Assembly (NCBI GenBank): GCA_039105265.1
Contig: JAPFFF010000042.1
Coordinates: 434,001-498,000, forward strand
Direction of reading: 5' to 3'
Length of the DNA: 64,000 bases
DNA from: Tritrichomonas musculus
Lineage: Eukaryota > Parabasalia > Tritrichomonadida > Tritrichomonadidae
Part shown: positions 18,834-28,698 of the stretch, one piece after another
Position numbering within the stretch: position 1 is the stretch's first letter
Layout of the letters: each line of letters starts with the position of its first letter
The notes under the pieces: model-generated
Told to the model about the DNA's origin: nothing
Database searches by the model: none
The model's input: the letters and a program-made list of their open reading frames with translations, nothing else
Position numbers and translations under genes: made by a program

Positions 18834-20225
18834 ATGACAACCAAGCAATATGTTGACTGGAATGTGATTGAGAGCCTCCCCGTTAAATCATATGAGATAA
18901 CTTATACCAAAAGTGCGGAAGAAGAGATAACCATAGAGAAGGCTATAAAGAAATTCATCTGCCAAGCGCCTATTGGTTCAGGCAAATCAACAGTAATAAG
19001 GAAATGGATCTATAACACAGTACCTGATAACAAGTTCATACTCATCGTACCTACCATTAACATCGCTGCGGAGTTCTACTCTAAGTTGTATGTAGCATTA
19101 AACAACAATCACCCCGAAAACATAGATGAAATGATAAAGTTATGTGTCAAGGAAGGGGCGTTTAAAGAGTTTAAGGAAGCCATCAAGCACTTTATACCTG
19201 TTGTTATAACTACATTCTCTACAGCATCTAAGTGTCTTGGAGGAATCATAGAGCATTTCTATCACCACCAAATAGATTTCAACAGTGAATACACACTCCT
19301 TATTGATGAAGCACACCTACTACTAGAACACATATCGTTAATAGAGATCTGTAGAGAGTTTAATAAAGTAGGCTTGATTACTGCTACAGCATCTGACATT
19401 TCTTGCTTATCAGTCTTTGAAGAATACGAAAAGATAAACCCATTAGCCGACATCAAATACCACAGAACAATATATCTATGCAAGCTGAAGAGTAAGATGG
19501 AAGAGCAAAGAGAGACTATAGCTAAGCAAGTACTCGAAGAGATAAAGAGGTATGATAAGATATTAATTAAGATAGAAGACAAGAATGAATGTGAACGATT
19601 AAAGGAGTGTATCGACAATGAACTTAATAAAGCATTGTACAACTCTGATAAGAAGGAAGTAGAGATAAGTGATGAAGGCAAGTTTGTTAGCACGGAAAAC
19701 GTTGATATAGTTATTGCTACTTCATGTATCCAATCAGGTCAGTCACTGAAGGAAAATCTATTGTCTATGTTCATTCAAACCCCATTAGATACCGTATCAT
19801 CAGTTGAACAGTTCGTAGGACGAAACAGGAACGAGAATTCAACAGCTTATCTTTACATGAGTCAAGTAAAGGTACCAGAAGAGAAGTTTACATACAAGGT
19901 AGCCAAGAACAGATATAAGACAAGATTAAACCAATTGAGAGCTAATGCATGGCAATCAATGGACAAAGATTCATGGATAAGATACATGAGCAAGATTGGA
20001 GAAGTTATTGTTGAAGAGACAGAACAGGAGGAAGAAACAAATAAGGATACAATAATGATAAACGAAAATGATTTGAACAGAGAGTTTAATGGCAAAAAAC
20101 AGTTATATCAGCACTTTGGGTTTAAAAACGAGAAGGAAGTGCCTGAGGGATATGAAATAAGAAGTAGATATAACAGAGAGAAAGGTAAAATGCAAAGAGT
20201 ATATAATTTAGTTAAGATAGAGTAA
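18834..20225 (+). CDS. SF2 DEAH-box helicase, accessory (origin-binding-protein type?)
   Basis: The protein is 463 residues from ATG 18834 (a TTG in frame lies 11 codons upstream). Motif I APIGSGKST is at about residues 45-53, motif II LLIDEAH at about 155-161, motif III GLITATAS at about 180-187, and motif VI EQFVGRNRN at about 325-333. The set and spacing are those of a superfamily 2 helicase. The Q-A-P-I-G-S-G-K-S-T start resembles herpesvirus origin-binding and related viral or plasmid helicases more than host RNA helicases, but this is an impression. The C-terminal end (about 410-463) is polar and basic and could bind DNA. G+C is higher than in neighbouring host genes. The frame looks whole. 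A selfish or virus-like origin is likely, with no capsid or polymerase gene nearby. Confidence 0.75.
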   Translation: MTTKQYVDWNVIESLPVKSYEITYTKSAEEEITIEKAIKKFICQAPIGSGKSTVIRKWIYNTVPDNKFILIVPTINIAAEFYSKLYVALNNNHPENIDEMIKLCVKEGAFKEFKEAIKHFIPVVITTFSTASKCLGGIIEHFYHHQIDFNSEYTLLIDEAHLLLEHISLIEICREFNKVGLITATASDISCLSVFEEYEKINPLADIKYHRTIYLCKLKSKMEEQRETIAKQVLEEIKRYDKILIKIEDKNECERLKECIDNELNKALYNSDKKEVEISDEGKFVSTENVDIVIATSCIQSGQSLKENLLSMFIQTPLDTVSSVEQFVGRNRNENSTAYLYMSQVKVPEEKFTYKVAKNRYKTRLNQLRANAWQSMDKDSWIRYMSKIGEVIVEETEQEEETNKDTIMINENDLNREFNGKKQLYQHFGFKNEKEVPEGYEIRSRYNREKGKMQRVYNLVKIE

Positions 20226-20760
20226 ATAATAAAATGTAAACCATTCAATATAAATAATAAATGTAAACCATTCAATTATATACTTTTATTTTATGAAGCA
20301 ATCCAGCAATCAGCAATCAATAATATTAACAACAACATTTAACATCAGCATCTATCAACATTATTAGCATCAACAACAACATCAGCATCTATATCATTAA
20401 CAACATTAATCGTCAGCATTATCTATAAACGACGGCATCTATCATTAACAACAGTATCAGCATCTATCATTAACATTAACCAACAGCATCACCATCATTT
20501 ATCAGCAACATCACCTATCAGCATAATCATTTACCAATATCATTTATCATCATCTATTAACAGCAGCCAAAAATAATGTTAAAGTTTAGTTCTCAACACC
20601 AATCTATTCGTTCAAATGCAAAAGTAACAATTAATATTTAAATCAAGAAAGAGATAACAACAAGAAAGTTCAATTCCATTTCTAATGCAAAAGTGACAAA
20701 TCAATCAGTAATCAACAACATTATAATCATTAACAGCAATCACGTATTTTTCATTTAAAG
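20226..20760. repeat. Low-complexity CAACA/ATCAGCATC-rich stretch
   Basis: It begins with a duplicated ATGTAAACCATTCAAT just after the helicase stop. Irregular repeats of ATCAGCATCTATCATTAACA-like units follow to about 20560, then transitional sequence. There is no coding potential. It leads directly into the satellite. Confidence 0.6.
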
Positions 20761-23730
20761 GTGAGCAGGTGAGTTCTCACCCGATAAACACCACCTTCTT
20801 GTTTTTATTCCCTTCAATTACAGCATTCAATACACTTACAATAATATTCACAACAAGGTCGTTTCAATCAATTCATTTAATGACATCATTCAATTCATTT
20901 ATTCATTCCAGTCAATTCGATTCGTTTCATTCAATTCCATTTCTAAATAAGAGGCCAAATACTAAGGTGAATTGTCACCTCTGCTTTCATTTAGCAGCCA
21001 CAATATGAAACAGAGAAATATGCTTCTAGAAAAATGGAATGAACAGAGGACCAATCAAATACATTCGTTCGTTTAATTTGTTCAATCTATTCGTTCATTC
21101 ATTCATTCGTTCAATATATTCGACATTATTCATTCAAACAATTCCATTCAATTCGTTTTTTCATTCTATTCGTTCAAAGAATAAGGTCAATTAAGAGGCC
21201 AATTTATGTAAAATGCATTAAGGTGAAGAGCACGAAGGTTAGATCTAACCCTATTTTTCTAACCTTATTGCTTCCGGTCAATTCGTTTATTCATTTTATT
21301 CGTTTGTTCAATTCCTTTCATTTTAAACATCATTCTATTTCATTCATTCGTTCATTCAAAAACATCATTTGTTAGTATAGTTAATTCCATTCATTCTATT
21401 CATTCAAAGCAAGGCTAAGATTAAGGCCAATTCGTTTAATCGTTTCATTCATTCCATTCGTTCAATTCCATTCCATTCGTTTAATAGTATAGTTAATTCG
21501 TACAATATATTCGACATTATTCATTCATTCAAATAAGATGTCAAATGCATTCGTTCGTTCAATTCAGTTCATTCATTCACAACATGAAACAGAAAATGGA
21601 GTGAACAGATTCATTTCGTTCGTTTGTTCAATTCACAACAGTCAATACTATCATTCAATTCGTTTAATTCATTCAACAAGAAAGAGAGGTCAAATGCATT
21701 ATTGAGAAATATTATTCAATTCGTTCACTCAATTTATTCAATTAGATTCGTTCAATTTGCTCAATAATATTAAACCCAGCAATCATGTTCATTCTATTAA
21801 TTCAAAGCAAGGCTAAGATTAAGGTCAATTCGTTTAATTCATTCATTCAATTTGTTCAATAACACTTACAATAATATCACAAACAAGGTCAATTCATTTA
21901 TTCATTTCAGTCAATTCGTTCGTTCATTCAATTCATTCTATTCATTTTATTCATTTCAAACAACATTTCATTCAAGTCAATTCAATTCGTTCAATTCATT
22001 CAATCACATCATTCAATTCATTTATTCATTTCAAACAACATTTCATTCAAGTCAATTCAATTCGTTCAATTCATTCAATAACATCATTCAATTCATTTAT
22101 TCATTTCAAACAACATTTCATTCAAGTCAATTCAATTCGTTCAATTCATTCAATAACATCATTCAATTCATTTATTCATTTCAAACAACATTTCATTCAA
22201 GTCAATTCAATTCGTTCAATTCATTCAATAACATCATTCAATTCATTTATTCATTTCAAACAACATTTCTTTCGTTCGTTTAATTCATTCAACTCTCAAC
22301 AGTAACATTCGTTCGATACTATCATTCAATTTGTTTAATAACACTTGCAATAACATTCACAACAAGGCCAATTCGTTCTATTCATTCAATTCAAATAATC
22401 AATTACAGGTGACGAAAATCGGGTGAGAAATCACCCTCGTGCCGAGCACTCGCTGCGAGGCCTCTTCACCCCAGACTATATTTTTCAAATAAGAGGCCAA
22501 TTTATGTAAAATGCATTAATGAGAAATAACATTATTTATTCATTCAATTCGTTCAATTCATTTATTCATTCCAGTCAATAACATCATTTAATAGTGTAGT
22601 TAATGTGTTTAATACTATCATTCAATTCGTTCAATCGACATTATTCATTCTATTCATTCAACTCTCAACAGCAACATTCGTTCGTTTAATTCATTCAATT
22701 TGTTCAATAACACTTATAATAATATCACAAACAAGATCGTTTCAATACTATCGTTCCATTCAAATAATCAAATACAGGTGACGAAAATCGGGTGAGAAAT
22801 CACCCTCGTGCCGAGCACTCGCTGCGAGGCCTCTTCACCCATGACTATATTCATTCAATACTTTCATTCAAATAATCAAATACTAAGGCCAATTCGTTCA
22901 ATTCGTTTCATTCGTTCAATCTATTCAGTACTATCATTCAATTCATTTATTCATTCCATTCAATTTGTTCAATAATATCATTTCAATTCGTTTAATAGGG
23001 TAGTTAATTTGCTTAATACTATCATTCATTCAATCTATTCGTTCGTTCAAAACAAGCACTCAATTTATGTAAAATGCATTAACGAGAAATAACATTATTC
23101 ATTCATTCATTCCAGTCAATTCGATTCTATTCATTTCACACATCATTCGTTCATTTGTTAGTATAGTTAATTCCATTCATTCTATTCATTCAAAGCAAGG
23201 CTAAGATTAAGGTCAATTCGTTTAATCGTTTCATTCATTCAATTCATTCAATTCATTCAATCTATTCAATACTATCATTCAATTTGTTCACTCAATTTAT
23301 TTATTCGTTTCATTCATTCGTTCAAAACCAACACTCAATTTATGTAAAATGCATTAAGGTTAACAGGCCTCGCAGCGAGTGCTCGGCACGAGGGTTAGAT
23401 TTAACCCTATTTTTCTAACCTTATTGCTTCCAGCCAATTCAATTCGTTTAATAGTGTAGTTTATTTGCTTAATACTATCATTCAATTCCATTTCTAAATA
23501 CTAAGGTGAATTGTCACCTCTGCTTTCATTTAACAGCCACAACATGAAACAGAAAATGGAGTGAACAGATGACCAATCAAATGCATTCGCTCAATTCAAT
23601 TCATTCAACACTATCACTCAATTCATTCCATTCAATTTCATTCATTCAATTCATTCAATTCGTTCAATCTATTCGACATTATTCATTCATTCAAATAAGA
23701 GGTCAAATGCATTGATGAGAAATAATATTC
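20761..23730. repeat. Mosaic TCATTCAATTCG satellite with embedded dyads and GC-rich modules
   Basis: About 3 kb of irregular TTCATTCAATTCGTTCAATT-like repeats is interrupted by conserved modules. AATTTATGTAAAATGCATTA occurs at 21201, 22499, 23062 and 23337. A 29-bp G+C-rich block (containing GAGCACTCGCTGCGAGG) occurs at 22435-22463, 22804-22832 and inverted at 23365-23393. A 38-bp CTGCTTTCATTTAGCAGCC-type block occurs near 20979 and 23518. Seven dyads of the form GGT[GT]A-spacer-T[CA]ACC lie at 20768, 20965, 21237, 22421, 22790, 23391 and 23504. Reading frames inside are repeat artefacts. Confidence 0.8.
21961..22260. repeat. 75-bp tandem repeat, four units
   Basis: Units start at 21961, 22036, 22111 and 22186, each beginning CAACATTTCATTCAAGTCAA and nearly identical (one base differs in the first). 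A partial fifth unit starts at 22261. The open frame across it is a by-product of a 3n period. Confidence 0.9.
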
Positions 23731-23880
23731 ACAACAAGTATTTGAATTTAAGAGAAATGTTGATTTAAAGAAAAATTGACAAAAGTGTTTTTTTTTTTTT
23801 GCATTTTTTATTATTTTGAGCTCAATATTAAAAATATTAATAAACTTAATGTATGGCAATATTATGTATGCCTTTATTAA
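23731..23880. repeat. Left half of a repeated AT-rich sequence, interrupted by the next element
   Basis: The stretch from about 23806 (TTATTATTTTGAGCTCAATA) to 23880 resembles about 25528-25602, including ATGGCAATATTATGTATGCC. The right half continues after 25346. Together they match an uninterrupted copy downstream. Confidence 0.7.
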
Positions 23881-23882
23881 TA

Positions 23883-25343
23883 TAGTTGGTGGACATAATT
23901 CTGTTTTGGAGACATAATTATGTTTTCACATCATTTCTATACATTCAAATTGGACTTTTAAAAAAACAATTGTAGAACAATTAATATCATATTGGATACA
24001 TTCTATTCCCCGATTTTCATTCACTTTTATCAAACTAAATTTGATCATAAATATGATATCGTATTTTTAATTTCTGAATATTTTTTTATTATTTGAAAAA
24101 AATTATAATTTACTTTTCATCTATAATTAAAATGTATCATTATTATTTATTGAAATAAAATAGATAATTAGAAAAAATGGTTTCATTTTCATTTCACTAC
24201 TCAAAAAACTCATTTCATATCACATTTCATGCTTTTACCATAAAAAAAAGGTTGTTTTAATTTGCTCTAACATAGTTATTATTTTAGAATATAATGTATA
24301 TATTATATTTTAGAAAAAAATTTATTGAAATAATAATTATATAAAAAGAAAAAGTGTTTTCAAAATATGACAAAAATCATTCATACAAAATTGCTAATTT
24401 TGAAAAATGAGTTTATTTTATTACAAATTAGATGCAGTATTAATCATCTATATGATGCATATAATATATTAAATATAATATTATGGTTGAAAAAGAATCA
24501 ATCTTGGAAAAATTTCATTTTTCTTTTTTTCATTCAAAATCATTCATAAATCACTCATGCATAATTGATATGATTTCAGAATTACATTATTTGATAACAC
24601 ATACAATGAAATATATTATTAATCCTCTAAAAATCATTGTTGTCCATCAAGATTTCAGGTTTTTCTAAGAAATATACAAATTTCACTTTTTTATTTTTTC
24701 TATTATAATAGCATTAAAAATAGCAATTAATCAATAAATATTAGGTAAGTATAGAAGAACTATTAAAATAATGAAAATAATTTCTCAATGTCTAAAATTG
24801 AAAGTTTTTTTAAGTTATTTCAGAAGTTACTCTTTTTCATTAAGGTAATAGATCTTGAGTAGAACCGCCAATTTTATTCTTTCAATATCATTACACTATA
24901 TGCATTATATCAAATATTTAAATAAAAATTTAAAAGTTTTTATTTTTTATTGGAAAAAAACAAAAAAGTGATATGATTTTTAACTTTATTTTGTGCATCA
25001 AAATTTTCTTATATGAAAGTTTTTAGATATCAATTATCTGACAAAATTATGTCATTACTGATTATGAATTAATGATATTATTATTAAATCCCAAGTTTCA
25101 ATTATTGAGAATAAAATAAGCATTTTGACTTTTTTTACATTAATGGCAAAATTTCATATAAATCACAAATATAATAGCTCATTTAATTAAATAATGATGT
25201 ACATAAAATACATTAATAAAGTATATAATATTATCAAATTATCTTTAAAAAGTATTGAGAAAAATGTGTTTTATTTTTGTGTACCATTCAAAAAGTTGAG
25301 CAAACATGATTATGTCCCAAAAACATAATTATGTCCACCAACT
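23883..25343. mobile_element. Inverted-repeat DNA element of 1.46 kb, non-autonomous
   Basis: Terminal inverted repeats of about 43 bp start TAGTTGGTGGACATAATT at both ends. TA target duplications lie at 23881-23882 and 25344-25345. Each terminus contains two copies of a CATAATTATG-like palindrome. The interior is AT-rich with only short frames (60 codons or fewer, near 24367-24668) and no transposase motifs. The TA target and ends fit a Tc1/mariner-superfamily non-autonomous element. An empty-site copy of its target lies at about 25528-25640. Confidence 0.8.
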
Positions 25344-25643
25344 ATACAATTATAAAAGCAAAATCAATTTTTAACAAATTTTCTAGAGATAAATATGATG
25401 ATATCGATTTTTTTTATTTTTAATATTTTGAGCTAAAAATCAAGGAATATAATTAGTTTGATGATATAAAATTGTTTTTTGAGCGATTTCTTCTACCAAA
25501 TTGATTCAAACTTTTTCTTCTTTTTATTATCTTGATCTCAATATCAAAAATATATGAATAAACTTAAATCATGGCAATATTATGTATGCCATTATTAATA
25601 CAATAAGAAAAGCAAAATCAATTTGACGAATAATCAAAAATAC

Positions 25644-25679
<36 letters not shown>

Positions 25680-25680
25680 G
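25344..25680. repeat. Right flank of the element, second (empty-site) copy and an A-run
   Basis: 25346-25380 continues the interrupted repeat (AAAAGCAAAATCAATTTTTA). About 25528-25640 carries the whole sequence uninterrupted, ATTATTAATACAATAAGAAA at the junction. A homopolymer of roughly 36 A follows at about 25643-25678. The A-run recalls retroposed tails, but no LINE or SINE body is seen. Confidence 0.65.
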
Positions 25681-25804
25681 GTTTATGTCAGATTTTCCTT
25701 AAATTCAACAGAACTATAAATGAAAAGTTTTATAATAATTTGATTAAAATTTTAATTAGAAATGGCTTTTATTTATTAATTTGTTAATGATGATCTTGAT
25801 TGTG

Positions 25805-27262
25805 TTATGATTTATAACTCGTTTCTTTGTGATTTTTAAAGACAGGTACTGTGGTCAACCTTTTAGCATCTTTTTCGAAGCGATCAATTTTGATGTGACC
25901 AGATACAAGAGGAATTCCTTGAACGCATTGAGCCATTCGTGCTTTCCATTCACAATATAATTTTTTTGATATTTTATTTGTGAATTCATTATCAGAAATA
26001 AGAGACCTCTTTTCTTGTATTTTTTGTTCATCACAATCGAATAAATCTTCCATATCTTGTTCAAAAAAGTCGATATGCCTGAGTTTAACATATCCAAAAT
26101 AACCTTCAGCAACGCCATTCAATGCAGGACTATACTGAACTGTGGGAATAAGCGCAACATTAAGTTTTGATATTGTGTTTTCTACTTCTTGTGTACAATG
26201 TATCTTGCAATTGTCTTCGATCAAAACAATTTGAGCATTTGAAGAGCACACATATATTCGAAAGAAATTTATTATATCATCAAGAAATGTTGCATAATCA
26301 TTTCCATGAACTGCTGATGGAAAAAATTTATAAAGAACTCCAAAAGCTGGCACAACACATGCTAAAACAGAAATAACGCAATTTGAAAGGGGGCTGTTTA
26401 TTAATGGAGTTATTCCTACAAATGCGCGACCAAATTTACTTCCTTCTGCTTTTGTTATGGCAGCTTCGTCAATGAAGCCAATTAAGACATCTTTTTGGTT
26501 AGAAATTTCATCCATAAATAATGACCAAGCTACTCGAAATATCCTAAGTCCTATTGAGTTTCTCGCTGGTGGACAAAAAGCTGCTTTTTTGATTGAAAAT
26601 TTCAATGCACGCATTGCACTGAAAACAGTTGAGTCTTTAACATTTTTTTCAGAACAAGGTCCATACTTAGAATTAAGATATGAAGTGAAGTATTTAACTT
26701 GCATGTTAGGAAAGTCCAAAGCCATGCACATCAAGCATAATATCACATCATCTGTCATTTTCAAATTACGACAGCCCCCACAAATTCTTTGACCTTTTTC
26801 AATAGCTCTTTCTAAGTATTCTTTTTTGCTTTGATTATCTTTTGTTTCAAAATGTTCAATCCAATGTTCTATTGTATTTGGTGAAAGTTTATATTCTTTT
26901 ATTTGATTTTTATTTTGATTTCCAGTTTCTTCTTCATCATTGTTATCAATTTCTCCTCTCTTTCTTTTTCTCTTTTCTTCAGCTTTCTTTTTCCTTTTTG
27001 CTTCCTCTTCTAATATTTTATTATATGACATAACGAGAACATGCTTTGAAGGACCTTTTATATTATTTTCAATCCATTCTTTGGCGAAATCTTTGATTTT
27101 TTCTCTTCGATTCTGTGGATTATTATACCTGGCACTTATGACCTCATATTGTATTGTTTCTTTAATATCTGATTTCAATAGAAGAGGTGAATCATAATCT
27201 TTTTTCGGATGTATTTTATTGCGGATTTCACTTAAAATTATTTCAGCATCTAGCACTTTCAC
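25805..27262 (-). CDS. DD35E transposase (Tc1/IS630 superfamily, DDE_3 type), 5' end unclear
   Basis: The frame has 485 codons from a GTG at 27262. It stays open upstream to about 27331 without any ATG, and the first in-frame ATG is about residue 78 (MSYNKILEE). The N-terminal third is Lys/Glu-rich with helix-turn-helix-like helices (SPNTIEHWIEHFE). The catalytic domain shows IGFIDEAAI, VLIEDNCKIH and YSPALNGVAEGYFG, giving Asp, Asp and Glu with 35 residues between the last two. Cys-x-x-Cys motifs (CGGC, CLMC) lie at about 160-180. I found no terminal inverted repeats around it, so it is either a truncated transposon or a settled transposase gene. A (GAT)n tract lies at the 5' end. Confidence 0.75.
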   Translation of the reverse strand: MKVLDAEIILSEIRNKIHPKKDYDSPLLLKSDIKETIQYEVISARYNNPQNRREKIKDFAKEWIENNIKGPSKHVLVMSYNKILEEEAKRKKKAEEKRKRKRGEIDNNDEEETGNQNKNQIKEYKLSPNTIEHWIEHFETKDNQSKKEYLERAIEKGQRICGGCRNLKMTDDVILCLMCMALDFPNMQVKYFTSYLNSKYGPCSEKNVKDSTVFSAMRALKFSIKKAAFCPPARNSIGLRIFRVAWSLFMDEISNQKDVLIGFIDEAAITKAEGSKFGRAFVGITPLINSPLSNCVISVLACVVPAFGVLYKFFPSAVHGNDYATFLDDIINFFRIYVCSSNAQIVLIEDNCKIHCTQEVENTISKLNVALIPTVQYSPALNGVAEGYFGYVKLRHIDFFEQDMEDLFDCDEQKIQEKRSLISDNEFTNKISKKLYCEWKARMAQCVQGIPLVSGHIKIDRFEKDAKRLTTVPVFKNHKETSYKS

Positions 27263-27439
27263 TCGTGATTTCCAATCAAAATCTTTTAACCGAAACTGAT
27301 TATCATCATCATCATCATCAAGGCCTAATATTCATGCATTTTTTAAAACAAAAATCATTCATAAACTTTATTTTGTCAATGCTGTTTTCTAAAAAAAAAA
27401 AAAAAAGTTCGGAAAATAATCGAACCAAATTCTTTTTTA

Positions 27440-27580
27440 TGAAAATGGGCAGCCCCGGGCATTTGCCCAAAAAAGTGGAAACGGGCACTGCTTCGCCCGA
27501 AAAAACGTAAATAACCGTTTTGCCCAGGCAGTACGTTTATTTCGGGCCCATTGCCCGCCCGGTGCCCGTTTCCCATCCCC
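27440..27580. repeat. GC-rich imperfect palindrome, hairpin-forming
   Basis: It is a sharply G+C-rich island made of GGGCA/TGCCC motifs. An outer arm GGAAACGGGCAC (from 27477) pairs with GTGCCCGTTTCC (27562-27573). An inner arm GCCCGAAAAAACGTA (27495-27509) pairs with TACGTTTATTTCGGGC (27532-27547). GGGCATTTGCCC lies just left. The surrounding DNA is about 75-80% A+T. Confidence 0.75.
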
Positions 27581-27582
27581 AA

Positions 27583-27981
27583 TTCAAATCCATGTTGAAA
27601 TAATTAATAAATTCAATCCAAGCGTATTAAGATAGAACTGATATTGCTGATTTGGCTGTTGTATTTCATTCATTAATTTACGAATTTGACTTTAATATTT
27701 CAGTTGTAAACGATAAAAATAAATTGAAAATTTAATCTTGTTTTATCTTTATTTATAAATAAATGAATAACTCAAAAAATTGTAATTATATTTCCAATTA
27801 TATTTTATTTTTATGATTTTAAAATATAACTTTGTTTCATAGAATTAAAAGCAAGATATATTTATAAATCAAATTAGAATATTTGACTTGTTTACAAATT
27901 ATATTTTCTGAGGCCAAAACTCCAATTTTGTACGTTAAATTTTAAAAGGGACAAATAACGTTTGAAATTTTTAGAGTTGAA
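27583..27981. promoter_or_regulatory. Intergenic, upstream of hypothetical gene
   Basis: This stretch is AT-rich with no gene. ACGTTTGAAATT at 27958-27969 is shared exactly with 48814-48825, just before the LRR gene start, and may be a promoter element. Confidence 0.35.
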
Positions 27982-28620
27982 ATGTATAGGAAATATGATA
28001 TTATTCAGTGTCCAGATATCGAAAGATTCGAAAAAGATAAAAAGTATAATTACCATATGTCGAGAGTTTTTCATGCGAAATGCGCTGTTGATACATCTCA
28101 GCCAGAATTGTCTCCGAGACATCGATTGATTGCTCAAAAGGCTGAAGCAAGGAGGCGTGAATACATGAGGAGGACTAGAGCTAGTATTTCACCGAAATTT
28201 TCAGTCAAAGGCTTTCCATATTCATCAAGACCTACGTCAATATTAGCAACATCTTCTTCCCAAAATCAGCAAACAATGAAATCACAAAAATCTCCACGAG
28301 CACTGACATCTACATCAAAAAATAGATCATCAACATCAAGCAAAGCTAGTGTAGCAAACGCTCCTCTATTTAGATCCCCAGCTCCTTTTATCGACCCAAC
28401 TGATTTTGACTTTTTAGATAATTTTGTACCATTTCAACCAACTCAAACAAGGCATGAAAAAGCTATGGAAACATCGAAAATGTATTTTCAATCAATTTCA
28501 CAATTAAATGAATCAAAACCAGTCGACGACGATATTAATGAAAATGATGATATAAATAATTCTTCTGATGATTTAGATGATGACTTAAGCTCATTATCAT
28601 CAGAATCAGAGGATATTTGA
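27982..28620 (+). CDS. Hypothetical basic/Ser-rich protein with acidic tail
   Basis: The protein is 212 residues from ATG 27982. The N-terminal about 70 residues are basic and helical (HRLIAQKAEARRREYMRRTR). The middle is Ser/Thr/Lys-rich and disordered. A short hydrophobic segment FDFLDNFVPFQP could be a binding motif. The C-terminal 35 residues are strongly acidic (DD/EE/SS runs), a style seen in chromatin or nucleolar proteins. No known domain is recognised. It is followed on the same strand, 78 bp later, by the HMG-box gene. Confidence 0.75.
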   Translation: MYRKYDIIQCPDIERFEKDKKYNYHMSRVFHAKCAVDTSQPELSPRHRLIAQKAEARRREYMRRTRASISPKFSVKGFPYSSRPTSILATSSSQNQQTMKSQKSPRALTSTSKNRSSTSSKASVANAPLFRSPAPFIDPTDFDFLDNFVPFQPTQTRHEKAMETSKMYFQSISQLNESKPVDDDINENDDINNSSDDLDDDLSSLSSESEDI

Positions 28621-28698
28621 AATATTTGTTTTATAAATATTTTTAATTTCAAAGCTCTTTAAGATTTTATTTCAATCAAGTTTTCAATTATTTTTAAA

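Noticed and set aside
21852-22283. 143-codon Phe/Ser/Gln frame in the satellite
   Set aside because: It arises from the 75-bp tandem unit (a multiple of three) and lacks any non-repeat sequence.
21237-23410. Telomere-like GGTTAG / TAACCC text
   Set aside because: It occurs only within dyads (GGTTAGATCTAACC and AGGGTTA-TAACCCT), never as tandem telomere repeats.
20761-23730. CRISPR-like array
   Set aside because: Repeats are irregular, low-complexity and not separated by unique spacers of constant length; the genome is eukaryotic.
25643-25678. Poly-A tail of a LINE or SINE
   Set aside because: No retrotransposon body, reverse transcriptase text or target duplication is visible beside the A-run.
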